DNA of 64,000 nucleotides. It comes from Antedon bifida (taxonomy: Eukaryota > Echinodermata > Crinoidea > Comatulida > Antedonidae). Where the stretch lies: contig OY727100.1 in the NCBI GenBank assembly GCA_963402885.1, positions 8,828,395 through 8,892,394 on the forward strand, written 5' to 3'. The position numbers were made by a program, and so were the translations under genes. The notes beneath the pieces were generated by a model. The model made no database searches. It was given only the letters and a program-made list of their open reading frames with translations, and was not told where the DNA came from. Position 1 is the first letter of the stretch. Each line of letters starts with the position of its first letter. Positions 38,001 to 49,726 of the stretch are shown here, in pieces.

Positions 38001-39636
38001 TATTACAAGAATATAAATTCTTACCATCGGCAGTATATACGCCTGTACAAGACACCCATGCTCCCTCTGAAGACACGCAGTTATGAACGAAAAATCCTGA
38101 ATGACTGCAGACGCTGATACCGCGCTCGAAGCCATGACATCCAATGTCATCCAATAAAAAATCGTTATTATTGTATCCTGTATGACGATTGGTTTCATAG
38201 TTACTTACGTCAGCATACCCTAACTGATTGCAGACTAATTGAGCGTCAACTGACTCGAAAGAGTCGTCACAAACTGGATACCACGTCCCTTGGTACTGCA
38301 ATTCGACGATGCCACCATCGGTTGGATCGTCACCCATGTTGTTTCGTACACGCACATCTAGAACTAAACAGCACAACAACTATTAAAATATGTCTTTGCA
38401 AATAGTGTAGGAGTTTAATACTTTAATGACTTTAAAGGAGTCTAAGCCATTGCACTATTCATCGTCGCCAAACCAACTCGGGAATCAAGTATTATAGTAC
38501 TGAAAGTGCATACATTTTATCTATTTTATTCAGATGTACTCACTTATCTCTGACAAGTCTGCGCTGCAATACAATTTCACAGCATCATCCATGTCATAGC
38601 AAGAACCTCCATTGTCAGATGGGCAGTCCTCTAGTCTATCTTCATGACCTGTACACATACGTCCAGGCGAGCTTCGAACGTTATAGAAACGACTTTGGAC
38701 ACTGGGTCCTAAGTGTACATATGGGTGAAGCGCCAGAGGTGCAGAAAATCCAAGCTGGTGACAAGCCACAGCGGCATTACCTAAAGTCCAGTGGTCCGAA
38801 CAAAACCATTGCCATTCACTGTCCGTCTTGATCTGAAGAACTCCTTGGTTGGAATGGAGGGAGCCAATGACTCTTATGTCACCTACCATAAAAACAATAT
38901 GTCGATACATTAGACAAGCCCCAATGTCGTCACTTTGAATACATTCATCAGAATTAAATCATAATTATTATTCACATCACCATTATCACAATCAACATTT
39001 ATATCATCATCATTACAAATAAACTGCAGTTTAACAAAGAACGTAAAATGCAATAAAGTAAAGCCAAACAAAATTTAAAAATAACAAAAACAAACATGTG
39101 CAACTGAACAACTGAATAATAACAAAAAAAAAGAAACTCAAAATGTTACTTATAGTTTTTAAAGAAATGAATAAGATGATATTGGCAATCTACAAGCTAC
39201 AGTATTGCATCCGCTTTTTTTGGTCATGTCAGGTGTAATTTTAGTTTCGTTATGTTAATATCTCCTAATTTGGTCCCTATAGCATAATATATGGTCGCTA
39301 AAACTTGTATATCTATAGATATCTGGCCCCGTTCTGCTTCTATATTTATCATTATCATCACTGCAGCATTTTCAGAATTGGATGTTATTGTTTTTTTTCA
39401 CTGGCTGCGCCTTGATTTTATGTTGCATGCGATTTTTGCTGAATTCAAATGTAATGATTTGGCCTAATGACGTTCACACTGAGACTGTAGCTACCTGTTA
39501 TCGGGATCGAGTAGTTGCTTCCGATGATAAAAGAAAGCAATGCTACAGCATAAAATAATGTTCGCTCAGCTTTGAAACCCATCAGGTTCACATTGAGTGG
39601 TGTTACTAATGAGAACATGTGTAGCAACGATGCCAT
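35078..39636 (-). CDS. Transmembrane receptor: SRCR-SRCR-SRCR-EGF-SRCR-TM
   Basis: Seven exons, each splice in phase 1: 39495-39636, 38544-38882, 38025-38363, 37327-37665, 36983-37123, 35984-36307, 35078-35403. The sum is 1950 nt, or 649 aa from the first ATG. An internal Met (39582) gives a cleaner signal peptide (MGFKAERTLFYAVALLSFII) and 631 aa. SRCR domains occupy about residues 48-160, 161-273, 274-386 and 434-541, each with six cysteines (group A pattern); the last has CDDGWSMTNSEIVCRQLGYS. The EGF module (387-433) has CQNGGVC and CICPSGLEGHAC. One TM helix (about 547-566) is followed by basic residues and a Pro/Gln-rich tail ending KISLPVS. SRCR receptors bind microbial or endogenous polyanions at the cell surface; the ligand here is unknown. 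The sequence just before the first ATG could be an acceptor, so an upstream exon is possible. Confidence 0.9.
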
Positions 39637-39639
39637 TGT

Positions 39640-42225
39640 TGTCAGACCACTAACCTGTAGATACAATGAAAATAATGTAATTGAGATCAAGTAAAGTGTT
39701 TTTACATTTGTTAGTACTACTGTAAGCATCCACTACGTGGAATGACGTTAATATTGTGTGTACCAACAATTTTTATTTGACCTTGACGCAAATTCGTTCT
39801 TTCTTATACCGAGCTGCACCCACCCACCCGCCCACCAAGTTGAAAGAGAGTGTGACCCTAATTAATTACCTTAGTCTAATTGTAATAGTCTCTGAATAAA
39901 GCGGAACAGACGGACAGACAGAAACGCAGAGATTAGGGGAATTATAGTCAGATTAAACAAATGCGGTACAATCAAAGAAAACTGTTCATTAACTATTACA
40001 AATGAAATACATACCAGCAGTAGAACTTCTGGACTACTTTGTTTTATCTAACGATGTCAATGTGTACTGTTTACCGCCGATCAACACTAAATTCCTAGGA
40101 GACTATAACCGTACTCACGCGCTTGTTGTGACGACGCGCACGGCGCATGTTGCCATAGTTTCGCGCACTGTAGAAGATGAAAGAGGGCGCTATATAAAAA
40201 ATCATATCCAGTAGAGTCATAATTATGGCTCTGATCATATCCATCTTAAGTCATGAATAGTTAGGACGATAAAATCGACGATAAATATAAAATTTAAACA
40301 TACAGTTTTCTTACATAAAACAGCAACAAAATATAGAAAAAGTTTCATTCTAGAGAATTATAGGATAAGCATATGCTGTCTTTGATAAAAAAAAATATTA
40401 TTTATAAAATATAACCGAACAATAAAATCGTTAATTATTGTCTCTTGCTAATCATGACGTCATTTTATTTGACGTTTGACATATATAATATTTTCATCAA
40501 AGGCAACATAAATTGTTGGCTTATAGTTCTAGGATAACACTTTTCAAATTTCTTTTGTTTTAGGAGGTAAAAATAATGTAAGTTTATCTATTTATCGTCG
40601 ATCGTTATATATGTAAATGGGCCTTTTGGGCAAAGGCCTACTATTATTTACATAACTTGTTCAAAGGGTATACACAATTAATAATATCAATATTATTTTT
40701 AAGATTAGTGTAAAACAATGTCACAGTGACACAGTGTTTCGTATGCAACCACGAGTAAGTTAATTTCTACCAGTGGAGGAGGCTAGGGGGAGGGCGGTAT
40801 GCATGGGTCAGACCCAGAGCCATATATAATTATATATAAAGAGTTGCGACTTTGAATGGATTAGAAGCCATGTTTGTGTCCAACTATTCCTATGTAGAGT
40901 ATGGAGGTGAGTCTTTTGTTTTATTGATGTATAACATTCAAATGGCTTTAACTATCGAATTTAATATCAAAACAATCAATTTGTTTAGAGGTTTTTGTTA
41001 AAATAAAAAAAAAAATTATAAAGTTACTGCGAACATGATTTTAAACAACAAAAGTAGCTTTAGGCCTAATCCATCGCATTTCGGAACGGCTCTGGCTGAT
41101 GTGCACTCCATGCACGTTCAACAGCGATTCATAGTAATGCCTTGCGTTATTATCTTAACAAAAACCTGATTCTCTGATGGCCTACAACCTTATGCCAATG
41201 ATTTCTACGGTATCGTATTTCAGCAATAAAAGCACCATATCATGCACCCTTTCTATTGTTACCGCAACAAATACAACAACTGAATTACAATAGAAGTTGT
41301 CAAAGCCAGTGGTGTGTTCGTTTGGGGAAATTCCCACTAAAACCTGCATATATATTGTATTTTTAACGACGTATGTAGGCGTGCCTACTAAAACGAAGTA
41401 CCGTTTTCGTTAAGACAATCAAACAATTTAAACACTTTATTTACAAAATCTCATAACTCATACTGTCTTTCAGTGGATATGACGCAACGCAAACAGCACT
41501 ATTTTAATGGCAGTCATTTAGAAATACAATATGGCCGCCATATTAGAAAATATTATTACCATCGAATATATTTTGTCCAGTTTTATTGATATTGTAGTAC
41601 CATGTTCTAGAACTTTCTTAGCATCTTCATGATGTGATTGCATAACTAAAACATCCTCCTCGAACACATCCTATAACTTGTGGATGCATGTTTTAAGATT
41701 CAACAACTTCTGTAAGAAATCTGGCCTCTTCGACACTGTACAAAGTACATTAATTGTCTTGCATTTTTCTGTATCACAAAATAAGGGGCGAGCCAACAAT
41801 TCAAGACATATATTAGTCACTGGGTGATACATGAAGAATCTAATGTGTATTGTGAGATTTACCATTTATAGTACATACATATGCAACACGATCATTCACG
41901 TTTCTTAATGCTTATACTTCGGTAAATTCAGTTATAGTCAGCTGTGTGATATTCCATCCGGTAATTTGTAATCTCTCCTATTCATTTGTCAGTACCGGGG
42001 AAATATCCCCCGAAAAAAAAACGAATTAACTACAAACGGAAAGGGAAATTAAATATACTCTTTTTTATTGTTGAAAAATGTATTGTTGTTGCGTTTACAC
42101 AGTCAACTGCTATTTTGTTTTTATCAGTGAAGCGTTTCAAAGTAGTACATCGCTTTATATACTGTTTTACACGCCACTCGGTATACCACTACCCCACCAG
42201 GAAGAGCCTGAGTATCTCGGCCATA
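39640..42225. other. Intergenic region between divergent genes, with a TATA-bearing candidate exon
   Basis: It lies between the minus-strand SRCR gene and the plus-strand secreted-protein gene. At about 40825-40840 a TATA-rich string (catatataattatatataaag) precedes an ATG at 40871 with 12 codons and a donor (ggaggtgagt). An acceptor near 41990 would splice this in frame to the codons ahead of 42226, but that stretch looks more like leader than protein. Short (cccac)n and (gaca)n runs occur near 39825 and 39910. Confidence 0.35.
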
Positions 42226-45200
42226 ATGTTCAAAGCATACACAGTGTTGTTTTTTCTCGCGTTTTGTGTAGTATATTCAAAACAATTAGGACTGTGTGAA
42301 CCCCTTGCAATGAAACCTATGTCTACTAAAGATGTAAAGAACATCTTTGAAAAATCGGGACACAAGAAAGTTAACGGAAGTCTAATCATGAATACATGTC
42401 GTAAGTATATTCGCCAAAAACACTGTCTAATTATATAATGCATAAAGTAGTTACATTTATCGTTTTACTTTGTGTAATTCTTTCATAAACAATCAATCAC
42501 TTATTGGTTCACTCTATAAATATTCCATCCTACATTGGATGTAAGTGAAATTCAATCTTTGTTTTTTAAGTTGACGTTTTTGGTTTGATAGCTTTTTTTA
42601 CACACAACTAATAGAAACAATCTTCAGTCTACTGAAGGTAGTTAAACTGTAATTGATTTGTCATCCAAATTACCTTTCTGCATTTTTGCAGATGGCTCGG
42701 GATTTTATTATACATATAAACCTGAAAAACTGACATCATATACTGGTTCGATTGACATAGAGATGGCGTTTCAAGCACGTAAGTATAGATTGTAACATGA
42801 TCGATGATCTTATTTTTTCCCTTGCAGCTTAATACTTAATTGGCACCTCGTCCTTATACTGGCTACAGTTCTTATAAAATGATTTTTTAATGTATCTTCC
42901 AATTTAACTTATCAGGAAATAACTCTTCAACTATGTAATGCTCCACTTATTCATTTAAAGTTGCATACATTGATGGTGGATCTGGTAACGGTACTGTTCA
43001 ATTTTACAATGATAATCAACCGTGGTCATTTAACTTTAATTTCGGAGTCAGCTGTTCCACAATCAATTACAAGCCATGTCCACTACCCGTGAAAAAGGAT
43101 GGTAAGTTACTACTTGGTACCTATACAGAGCTTTAAGTAGGCCTATTAACTACAATCAATTACGGAAATCAAAATAATAATAATTTCTTGAAATAAATAG
43201 TTTTCGGGTGGCTTCTATGCATGCGGCTTTTGGCCGTAATGGAAGTCTCCCTGGTCCTTTTGTATATTTTTTGCTTTGTATTTTTGTTTTATTTATGGAT
43301 CAAAATAAACTGATTTGTGACTTGTGTTGTGTTGTTGTGACTTGTGAAATGGCGAAGCGCGATAACGTCAATACAGTCATAAATGTTCTTCTCTCAATCT
43401 CCTCTAATCTGACTTATTATAAATGGAGTAAATTTTAAAATTAATAAATTGCACTATTTTAGTTACTGTATGCAAAATCAATACAAACCATTTCATACTT
43501 TCTGTAGAAAGTGCGAAGTTGATCCAGAAGAATCACACTCGGGGCGCACACTATGTGGAATTTTAGGCCAGAGTGCAAACAGTGAAACACATTATAATAC
43601 CTGGGTTGTTCAGCGACCAGGGTATTTTTTTTCAGCGTCAATGTCAAAACAGTATACTTCTGTATCCCCAGTCTTTGTGTTGCCACCACTTATTTTAAAG
43701 GTACTTTTATGCCTTACAATAACCTGGATGTATCCTCTTTCTCGCCGCTGTCACCAACTAGATCGACCATGTGTGAGACATCGTCAAAGCTACGCGAGGT
43801 AAAAGGTAAAAGGTAAAGGTATTTATATTTGTCCTCAAGCTTAACTGGAAACTGAGGAAATTCGGATTAGGCCCTCCACAAACCCACGGCAGCCAGCAGT
43901 GCAGCGCCTACCAGATCAGCACACCGGGAGACGATCCCCTACTCTTTTCGAATAGTGTACCAAGTTCTTTAACGTGCACTGTTAAGTACACGGGACTAAC
44001 GGCTTTACATCCCATCCAAAGGATGAGGCAATGAGAGTAAAGCATCTTGCCTAAGGATGCAATTAGTATGGTACAGATAACCTCGAATTCATGCCTATCA
44101 ACATGCTAGTCCGGTATTACCATTACACCATCACTCTCCAGTATATACAGCACCCGCCACGATTTCTAGACGGTCTCCCATCCAGAACGCAACCGGGCCC
44201 AACGTTGCTTAACTTCGGTGATCTGACGAGAACCGGTGTTTCAACGCAGTATGGCCGTACATAATCCATTGCCGTAGCTTAAAATCCAATGACTGCAACT
44301 CAGATCATGCTCTTGTGAGATTCAAGCTTAATATTTCACCAAAGAGATATCACACTGCCACAGCAAAGCATGTTCATACAATTGATGTGGCTTCTACAAA
44401 TAAACAACCAATTTTGTTTAAGTTTCAAGACCTTTTTATTGGTCACGTTCAACAACTAGGCCTAGTAGTTCAGTAGCTGCTTAATCTCGGTTTCGGTTAG
44501 CATTTACAGATATAGCTCTTAGTGCATTTGGACGGGTAGGCCAACACGTAAAGCAACTAGATTGGGTTACTGAAAATGCTTAAACATTAACTTTTAATGC
44601 GAAACGTAGAGCAAGAGAAAAGGTCGAACGCCAGTTCTGCAAAAGCTGATTACCAGAGGCAGCAAATAGCAGGTTCAAGAAATGCCGCTGAATTAATCTC
44701 AGTGATCGAATACAGCTAGGATACCGGTTATGTGCGTGGCCTTTTGTTGGCGCGGCATTAGAGAAGCAATTGGTCCTTTTCCAAAGAAAAGATCCCTACT
44801 TCTATTATATCTAATGATTAATGCGTTGATAGAGTTTCCGACAAGTAAAGCCGTTACAATTAACGGTAGTATTACCGTGTAAATGCAGGGTTGTACTGAA
44901 TCAAAGTAATATAAACATGAGTTTGGCGCGGCACTGTAAAACGAGTTTGGGAACCGGTTTGCTATGTTTTTTATTGTGCTGGAATTTATCTTAATAATCC
45001 GATAGCAAAATATACAAACTAGTATTAATAATATTTTTTTTCAGATTGGTTTTATTGGAAGACAAGGTGCAGTATTACAGGATATTCAATAACCTACATG
45101 GTAGCACATTTTTATTAATTTTATGCTTTGTTTAATGGTGAGCTTTCGTATCGGGACCTTAAACGAAAAGTAATTTATACAAAAGATCATTATGTGTATA

Positions 45201-47481
45201 AGCCCACGTTCCATTCATTATTACGATTGTATTTGGCCGATTTAACGTTCGGTCGGTCTGAGAACAAGACGGAGTAAATTTATGACGTCATTTTGAAATA
45301 CATAGATGGTATGAGGCCAAGTTTTTTTAATTTTTAGTTTTTGTAAATTTAACTAAAACACCATAATTGTATGTATATTATAGTATGTATAGACTGTGAA
45401 TTTATTTTGATTCTTTTTAAAAATTAAAAAAAGAGAAACATCCTCGTAACCCCTCTTTGACACTTTGATTAGGTGTTTTTATATGCTTTCGGACTTTGCT
45501 ACCCCAAGACATAGACCGGCTAACTAATAATAATATAACATGCCTGTTGTCTCTCATGCCTAGGATAAGGCTTACCGTCGTCGCTTGTATGGAACGCATT
45601 TAATAACAGGACGGAAGACTATTTACACAACCATTACCCTTTCGTCAGAGTCCTTCGTCAAAGTCCCGAAGCGAAAGCTCACTAATAACTTAATTTTATA
45701 CAATTTATTTTGCATCATTATATTTAATTCTATGTGTATTTAAGAAAAGAGTTGAACAAAAATTGATACATTGTGAGAATGAGAGAAAGTCGCTCCAACC
45801 GAGATTCGAATCCGTAACCATGGTGCTTGATGTCCTAAACAATTAGGTCACATGGGATTTCTGGTATTGTTCAAACTCGATTGGATAGCGATTTGCGGCG
45901 GAATTGAGCAACACTAGTCCTTGTCCGCACGCGCATCAAAGGCCGTGTTTCCGCAGCCATAACAAAATTATCGGTTTTTTAACCAATCAGATAATTAATT
46001 AAAAAAATAAATTGCGCATGGTCAGACATCGAACAACCAAGCGCCCAATCACAACGCAACGATTTGTCCTTCAGGTCAAAGTTAAACAATTATCGCATTT
46101 ATCCGATAATTATCCGATTTGAATGAGATAATTATCGGTTAAATTTTCTCGAGTGGAATCGGGTTTTTACAGGAAGGTTATCGATTAATTATTGGTTAAT
46201 TTTTATCGGTTAATTTTGGACAGCGGAAACACGGCCAGAGATCAAATTTATACACCTTCGTATTTCAGTATATTAATTCACGAAGCGTGATCTCCGATGA
46301 GAAAAAATAAAAAAAATAAAAAATGTAAATATAGGCCTGAATCAACAAATAATATTAAATAAATAATAATCCGCCTAGTTAATTAATTTGAATGTTTTTA
46401 TTATTGAAATAAGTAAGTGTTCATATAAATGTACTTATCTTTACAGAATACATCAGCCAAGGCTCAGATATTTAACTACGCCGACGAACTTGTTGTTTGT
46501 TTACAAGCCCGGGTCGTATAAGTTGTTTAAATGCAGATGATAACATAACAAGTATATAAATATAATAGTTGATTGCTTTGTGATAATTAAAAAACGATAG
46601 AAATTTTCAATAATTTTAAATTATAGGCACATGTTACTGTATGTGTTATGTTGTGAATTAATAATTACCAGAATAATATATATTTGTTGTTAAAAGTTTA
46701 TACATTCTCTTTTTTAATCAACCCATTTGTTGAACACTTTCAATTTAAAATATGATAGGTTTTATGAAAACCATACATAATTTACACCAGACCAGACGAT
46801 ACAAAATGTTAACATTTATGCATTTATTTGTCTCAAAATAGAAAAACATCAAGGTAATGTAAATAAATACTGTTTCAACTATTGTTTAAAAAAATGTTTC
46901 TTTTGTTTTTAGCTGTCTATACAAATCTACCCATGCTTATGTCTGATTTCGCTTGCATGTGCCACATGGTAAGACGGTGTATATTTGTTAATTCCTTTAA
47001 TAGTATTATTATTTTTTTGTTTGTTAAAAGTTAAATAGGCCTAATATTATACATTCTCAATTGTTTTCTACTTCAAAGCCAATTCTCTCTGGTCTACGAT
47101 GTAGGCCTTAATAGTATATAATATATTATAGTATGTCAGTCTGTTCGCCGCAGTATGCAACCTTCCTATTTTTACCATAATAAATGTAACAATGAATTAC
47201 AATATGAAAGAAATTGACAAAGCCTGTTGTTATTTTTCGTAGGTTTGGGGAAATTCCAAACTGAAAAAATAAATAATTAATATTGTATTTTTAACGGAAA
47301 TTGTATGGCTACTAACATGAATCGTTGAGTGTTAGAGTTAGTTAATGGAACTTGATAACGTTAGCACAAATACTGTACTGTACAAATACTCATAACACAA
47401 ACACATTTCAAATCACACTGTTAAAATTACAACACAACTGTTATCTTTCAGGAGATATGCCGTTTAGATTTTTTTGTTTAA
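42226..47481 (+). CDS. Small secreted cysteine-containing protein, unrecognised
   Basis: Five exons with matching phases, 42226-42400, 42692-42778, 42961-43101, 46913-46968 and 47452-47481, give 489 nt (162 aa). A signal peptide is clear (MFKAYTVLFFLAFCVVYS). The mature part carries Cys in GLCEPLAMK, NTCHGSG, GVSCSTIN, KPCPLPVKK and a CMCH stretch, plus two N-glycosylation sequons (NGS, NGT). The first three exons are well supported; the last two rest on splice signals and frame agreement. The size and a C-P-L-x(3)-K-K string vaguely recall ML/NPC2-type lipid-binding proteins, but I do not assign that family. TATA-like tttatatac lies about 70 bp before the ATG. Intron 3 (3.8 kb) contains a Deu-type SINE, a LINE piece and two MITEs. 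Confidence 0.5.
43797..44260 (-). mobile_element. Composite SINE: 5S rRNA + tRNA head + Deu-like body
   Basis: On the minus strand it begins with an almost full 5S rRNA sequence (44260-44143). A tRNA-like module follows, with the A-box tggtgtaatggtaatacc and the B-box gcatgaattcgagg. Next is a body containing 'gtcccgtgtacttaacagtg' and 'cacgttaaagaacttggtac', then a tail of (ctttta)c units. The order 5S - tRNA - conserved domain - short repeat tail is the architecture described for AmnSINE1 and other Deu-SINEs. The Deu identity is inferred from this order and the 'acgttaaagaac' motif. It lies in intron 3 of the secreted-protein gene. Confidence 0.8.
44143..44260 (-). rRNA. 5S rRNA-derived head of the composite SINE (not a functional 5S gene)
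   Basis: The minus strand reads gtacggccatac, then 'caccggttctcgtcagatca', 'ccgaagttaagcaacgttgg', 'gggcccggtt', 'tggatgggagaccgtct' and 'gcgggtgctgtata'. Those are the conserved 5S rRNA blocks, including the internal pol III promoter. Several substitutions and direct continuation into SINE sequence argue against a working 5S gene. Confidence 0.8.
44285..44720 (+). pseudogene. Decayed LINE fragment, end of endonuclease
   Basis: The plus-strand frame reads DCNSDHALVRFKLNISPKRY and runs on to LFKFQDLFIGHVQQLG before a stop. SDH-LV is the closing motif of apurinic LINE endonucleases, and the sequence beyond resembles the linker to RT. A further remnant, GRVGQHVKQLDWVTENA, follows. Stops and frameshifts show it is dead. 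Confidence 0.55.
45137..45686. mobile_element. ~550-bp inverted-repeat element
   Basis: The left end ggtgagctttcgtatcggga and the right end, whose complement is attagtgagctttcgcttcgggacttt, match over about 22 bp. No target duplication is clear and the interior has no supported gene. Probably a MITE. Confidence 0.6.
45780..45850 (-). repeat. tRNA-like fragment
   Basis: On the minus strand a B-box-like cggattcgaatctcg is preceded at about tRNA distance by ctaattgtttaggacatc. Probably a SINE head; too degenerate for a tRNA call. Confidence 0.4.
45941..46236. mobile_element. 296-bp MITE with GGCCGTGTTTCCGC ends
   Basis: The left ggccgtgtttccgcagcc and the complement of the right end ggccgtgtttccgctgtcc are near identical. 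Internal tgcc-poor sequence is rich in 'ttatcggtta' and 'ataattatcggtt' units on both strands, so subterminal repeats are likely. Target duplication unclear ('atcaaa' occurs near both ends). Confidence 0.75.
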
Positions 47482-48671
47482 TAACCTAATTTTATACGAC
47501 AATTTATTCTGCATTCTTTAATTTCAAATGGCCATACATTCTTTTTAAAAAACACATTTTATTTATTACAAACAGTGCAATATTAACAACAAGAAAGGCT
47601 TATAAAGGAGAATCAAATCGATATTCGAAATTAATCAAATTGTACAGTACTTAAACCTAGATTAATACAAGACACTTTTAGTAATCATCACACCATTTAA
47701 CTTAACAAATATAACTTTGTAAAAAAAGCAAACAACCAAAATTAACTTTGCCATTCTGAACAGCTAGTAAAAGCGAAACTAACAACGAAAATAAGGAATA
47801 TAATACATGAAGCCAGATCACAGTCAATCGTTACATGACAATAATTGATAGACATTTTGCAGATATAGGTATCTACAAAACATAGGCTATATGATAGGAA
47901 TCTTCAAAAGAAGAATAACGATTTATATTAACAAAGCAAAACGTATTATCGCACAAGCTATTTTAATATTTAACAATTGATAAAGATTAACGATCACAAA
48001 TACCCTAAATCAAAACATAAATCAAATCAATAAGACTATCTAAAACAAGTATACTGTATTGGTCTCGTATCCAATAGCTCAACAACACAAAGGAAAAACA
48101 AAACATACATGTTTTTAAATATTGAACAATTTACAACAATAATTATGATTATTTATTCCAATATTATTATTTATTATGAATATGATAAAAAAATTATATG
48201 ATATGTATTGTCAATTGTGATACGATACAGTATTGTTGTAACAAATATATTTGTTGAGGTCTCTTGAAAAAAAAACGTTGGGCAATTGATAACAGATAGG
48301 GCCTACATGTTTTGTCATAATTTTGTTTCTTCTCTTTCTTGGGAGCAACCCACTTTTAAATTATATTATGATTCATTTTTACATGTAAAATCAAAATTTA
48401 AGAGTGTCTCTTTTTCATCATTTAATATTTTGAAGATATAGTTTGATCAGAGAATATCCAAGGTCCAAACATCTGTAGAAATTATGTCAGCATTTCCATA
48501 GAGGGCGTTTGAAATGCACCCGAAGTCTAACCTTCCATAATTATACGTATTCTTTCTCCTCCAAGTGAACTTGGATTTATCTTTATGGCAATGTTTGTAA
48601 CTTGTCCATGAATTTTTGTGATCTACCTTTTTATTTAATATTCAATTCACCTATTATTACGTATTAATTAG
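47482..48671. other. Non-coding stretch between convergent genes
   Basis: AT-rich and without a supported gene, RNA or transposon end. It follows the proposed stop codon of the secreted-protein gene; no convincing AATAAA was found close to that stop. Confidence 0.35.
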
Positions 48672-48890
48672 TTACATCACATACATAATGCACATCTTAT
48701 TTTCAAGTTTCTTAAAAACATTACTCTTTCCTTGTACTGTAATTGGTACATAAGCATTTATCAGGTTAAATGTTTTGTTATTATAAGTTATACATAGTAT
48801 GAGAATTCTATCTTTCTCGTCAATATATTTACATTTTATGTCTCTTAAATCAAACCCTGTTTTAAATATAATCAAACGCCTATACAGATG
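48672..48890 (-). pseudogene. LINE endonuclease fragment
   Basis: The minus-strand frame reads FKTGFDLRDIKCKYIDEKDR, then ILILCITYNNKTFNLINAYV and PITVQGKSNVFKKL. This matches the central block of L1/Tx1-type endonucleases (..D.EGR.LIL.I...N..F.LINVYAPN......F...L). It is open for 67 codons but isolated, so it is a relic. Confidence 0.65.
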
Positions 48891-49060
48891 TTTGTTGTGC
48901 CTAAACTATGGTATGTTTCGCTTACAACACATCTATAGAATTTATCATTTTATCGAGTAAGATATTATATCTGCATTTTGTTCTTCGCAATATGTAAACA
49001 CTTTTTTTTGTAATTTCCTTGGCCTACCTCTTAAATTTAAGTAGATTAAATGCAGAGCAG

Positions 49061-49528
49061 TACCGCAAATCTTCTAATTGTAACCCTGGGTTATTATTCT
49101 GATTGTTTTTTAGGGTGGGTTACTATTAGAAGGTGGGGGAAAGGTTACTATTAGAGTAGTGGGTTACTATTACTAATCTTAAGTTAAGCATCTGAAAATA
49201 GTAATCCACTCCCAACTTTTCCGGTCAGCAACTCATAGCAAAATAAAAACAGTACGAACAACAAGACATTTGGTTAAACTCAACTTTATTTTATAAACTC
49301 AAAAACACTCAATCCTCCCCCACTCCCGAGATCAACATGCATTATCTATATATTATTTTCAAAATACGGCTGCATCAAAAGTTTGTGTGACTCTAATAGT
49401 ACGGTAACCCCCATGGGTTACTATTAGAGTAGTGAGTTATTATTATAGATTGACTTAAAAGGTGGCCGGTTACTATTAGAAGGGGGGTTACTATTAGAGT
49501 GTGGGTTACTATTAGAAGATTTACGGTA
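49061..49528. mobile_element. 464-bp MITE with subterminal repeats, TA flanks
   Basis: The ends ccgcaaatcttctaattgtaaccc and (complement of right) ccgtaaatcttctaatagtaaccc differ at two positions and are flanked by TA. At least six ggttactattaga-like units lie near both ends. A TA duplication suits Tc1/mariner-type mobilisation. It lies 3' of the sialidase gene. Confidence 0.8.
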
Positions 49529-49659
49529 TTTTTTGGTTTTCGATTCATTTTTTTGTATAATTATTTTATTTTATTATAAAACTTTGTTTAATCAAACAAT
49601 TATAAATAGGACTAATAAATGAGTAATTATTTTTTAAACAAATAACTCACTCAACTTGA

Positions 49660-49665
49660 TTTATT
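49660..49665 (-). promoter_or_regulatory. Candidate polyadenylation signal for the sialidase
   Basis: AATAAA on the minus strand, about 62 bp beyond the sialidase stop codon, a normal position for a short 3' UTR. Confidence 0.5.
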
Positions 49666-49726
49666 TGGGGTGACCAATAAGTCTGAAACCGATTATTTCA
49701 TCTTTCTAGGTTGATTATTGGTCCTC

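Noticed and set aside
41986-42225. N-terminal extension of the secreted protein, in frame with an exon at 40871-40911
   Set aside because: An in-frame path exists, but it would bury a very good signal peptide behind a Lys-rich, then random-looking hydrophobic stretch. It is better read as leader or intron.
44143-44260. Functional 5S rRNA gene
   Set aside because: There are several base changes, and it runs directly into a tRNA-like and SINE body without the T-run expected of a pol III gene end.
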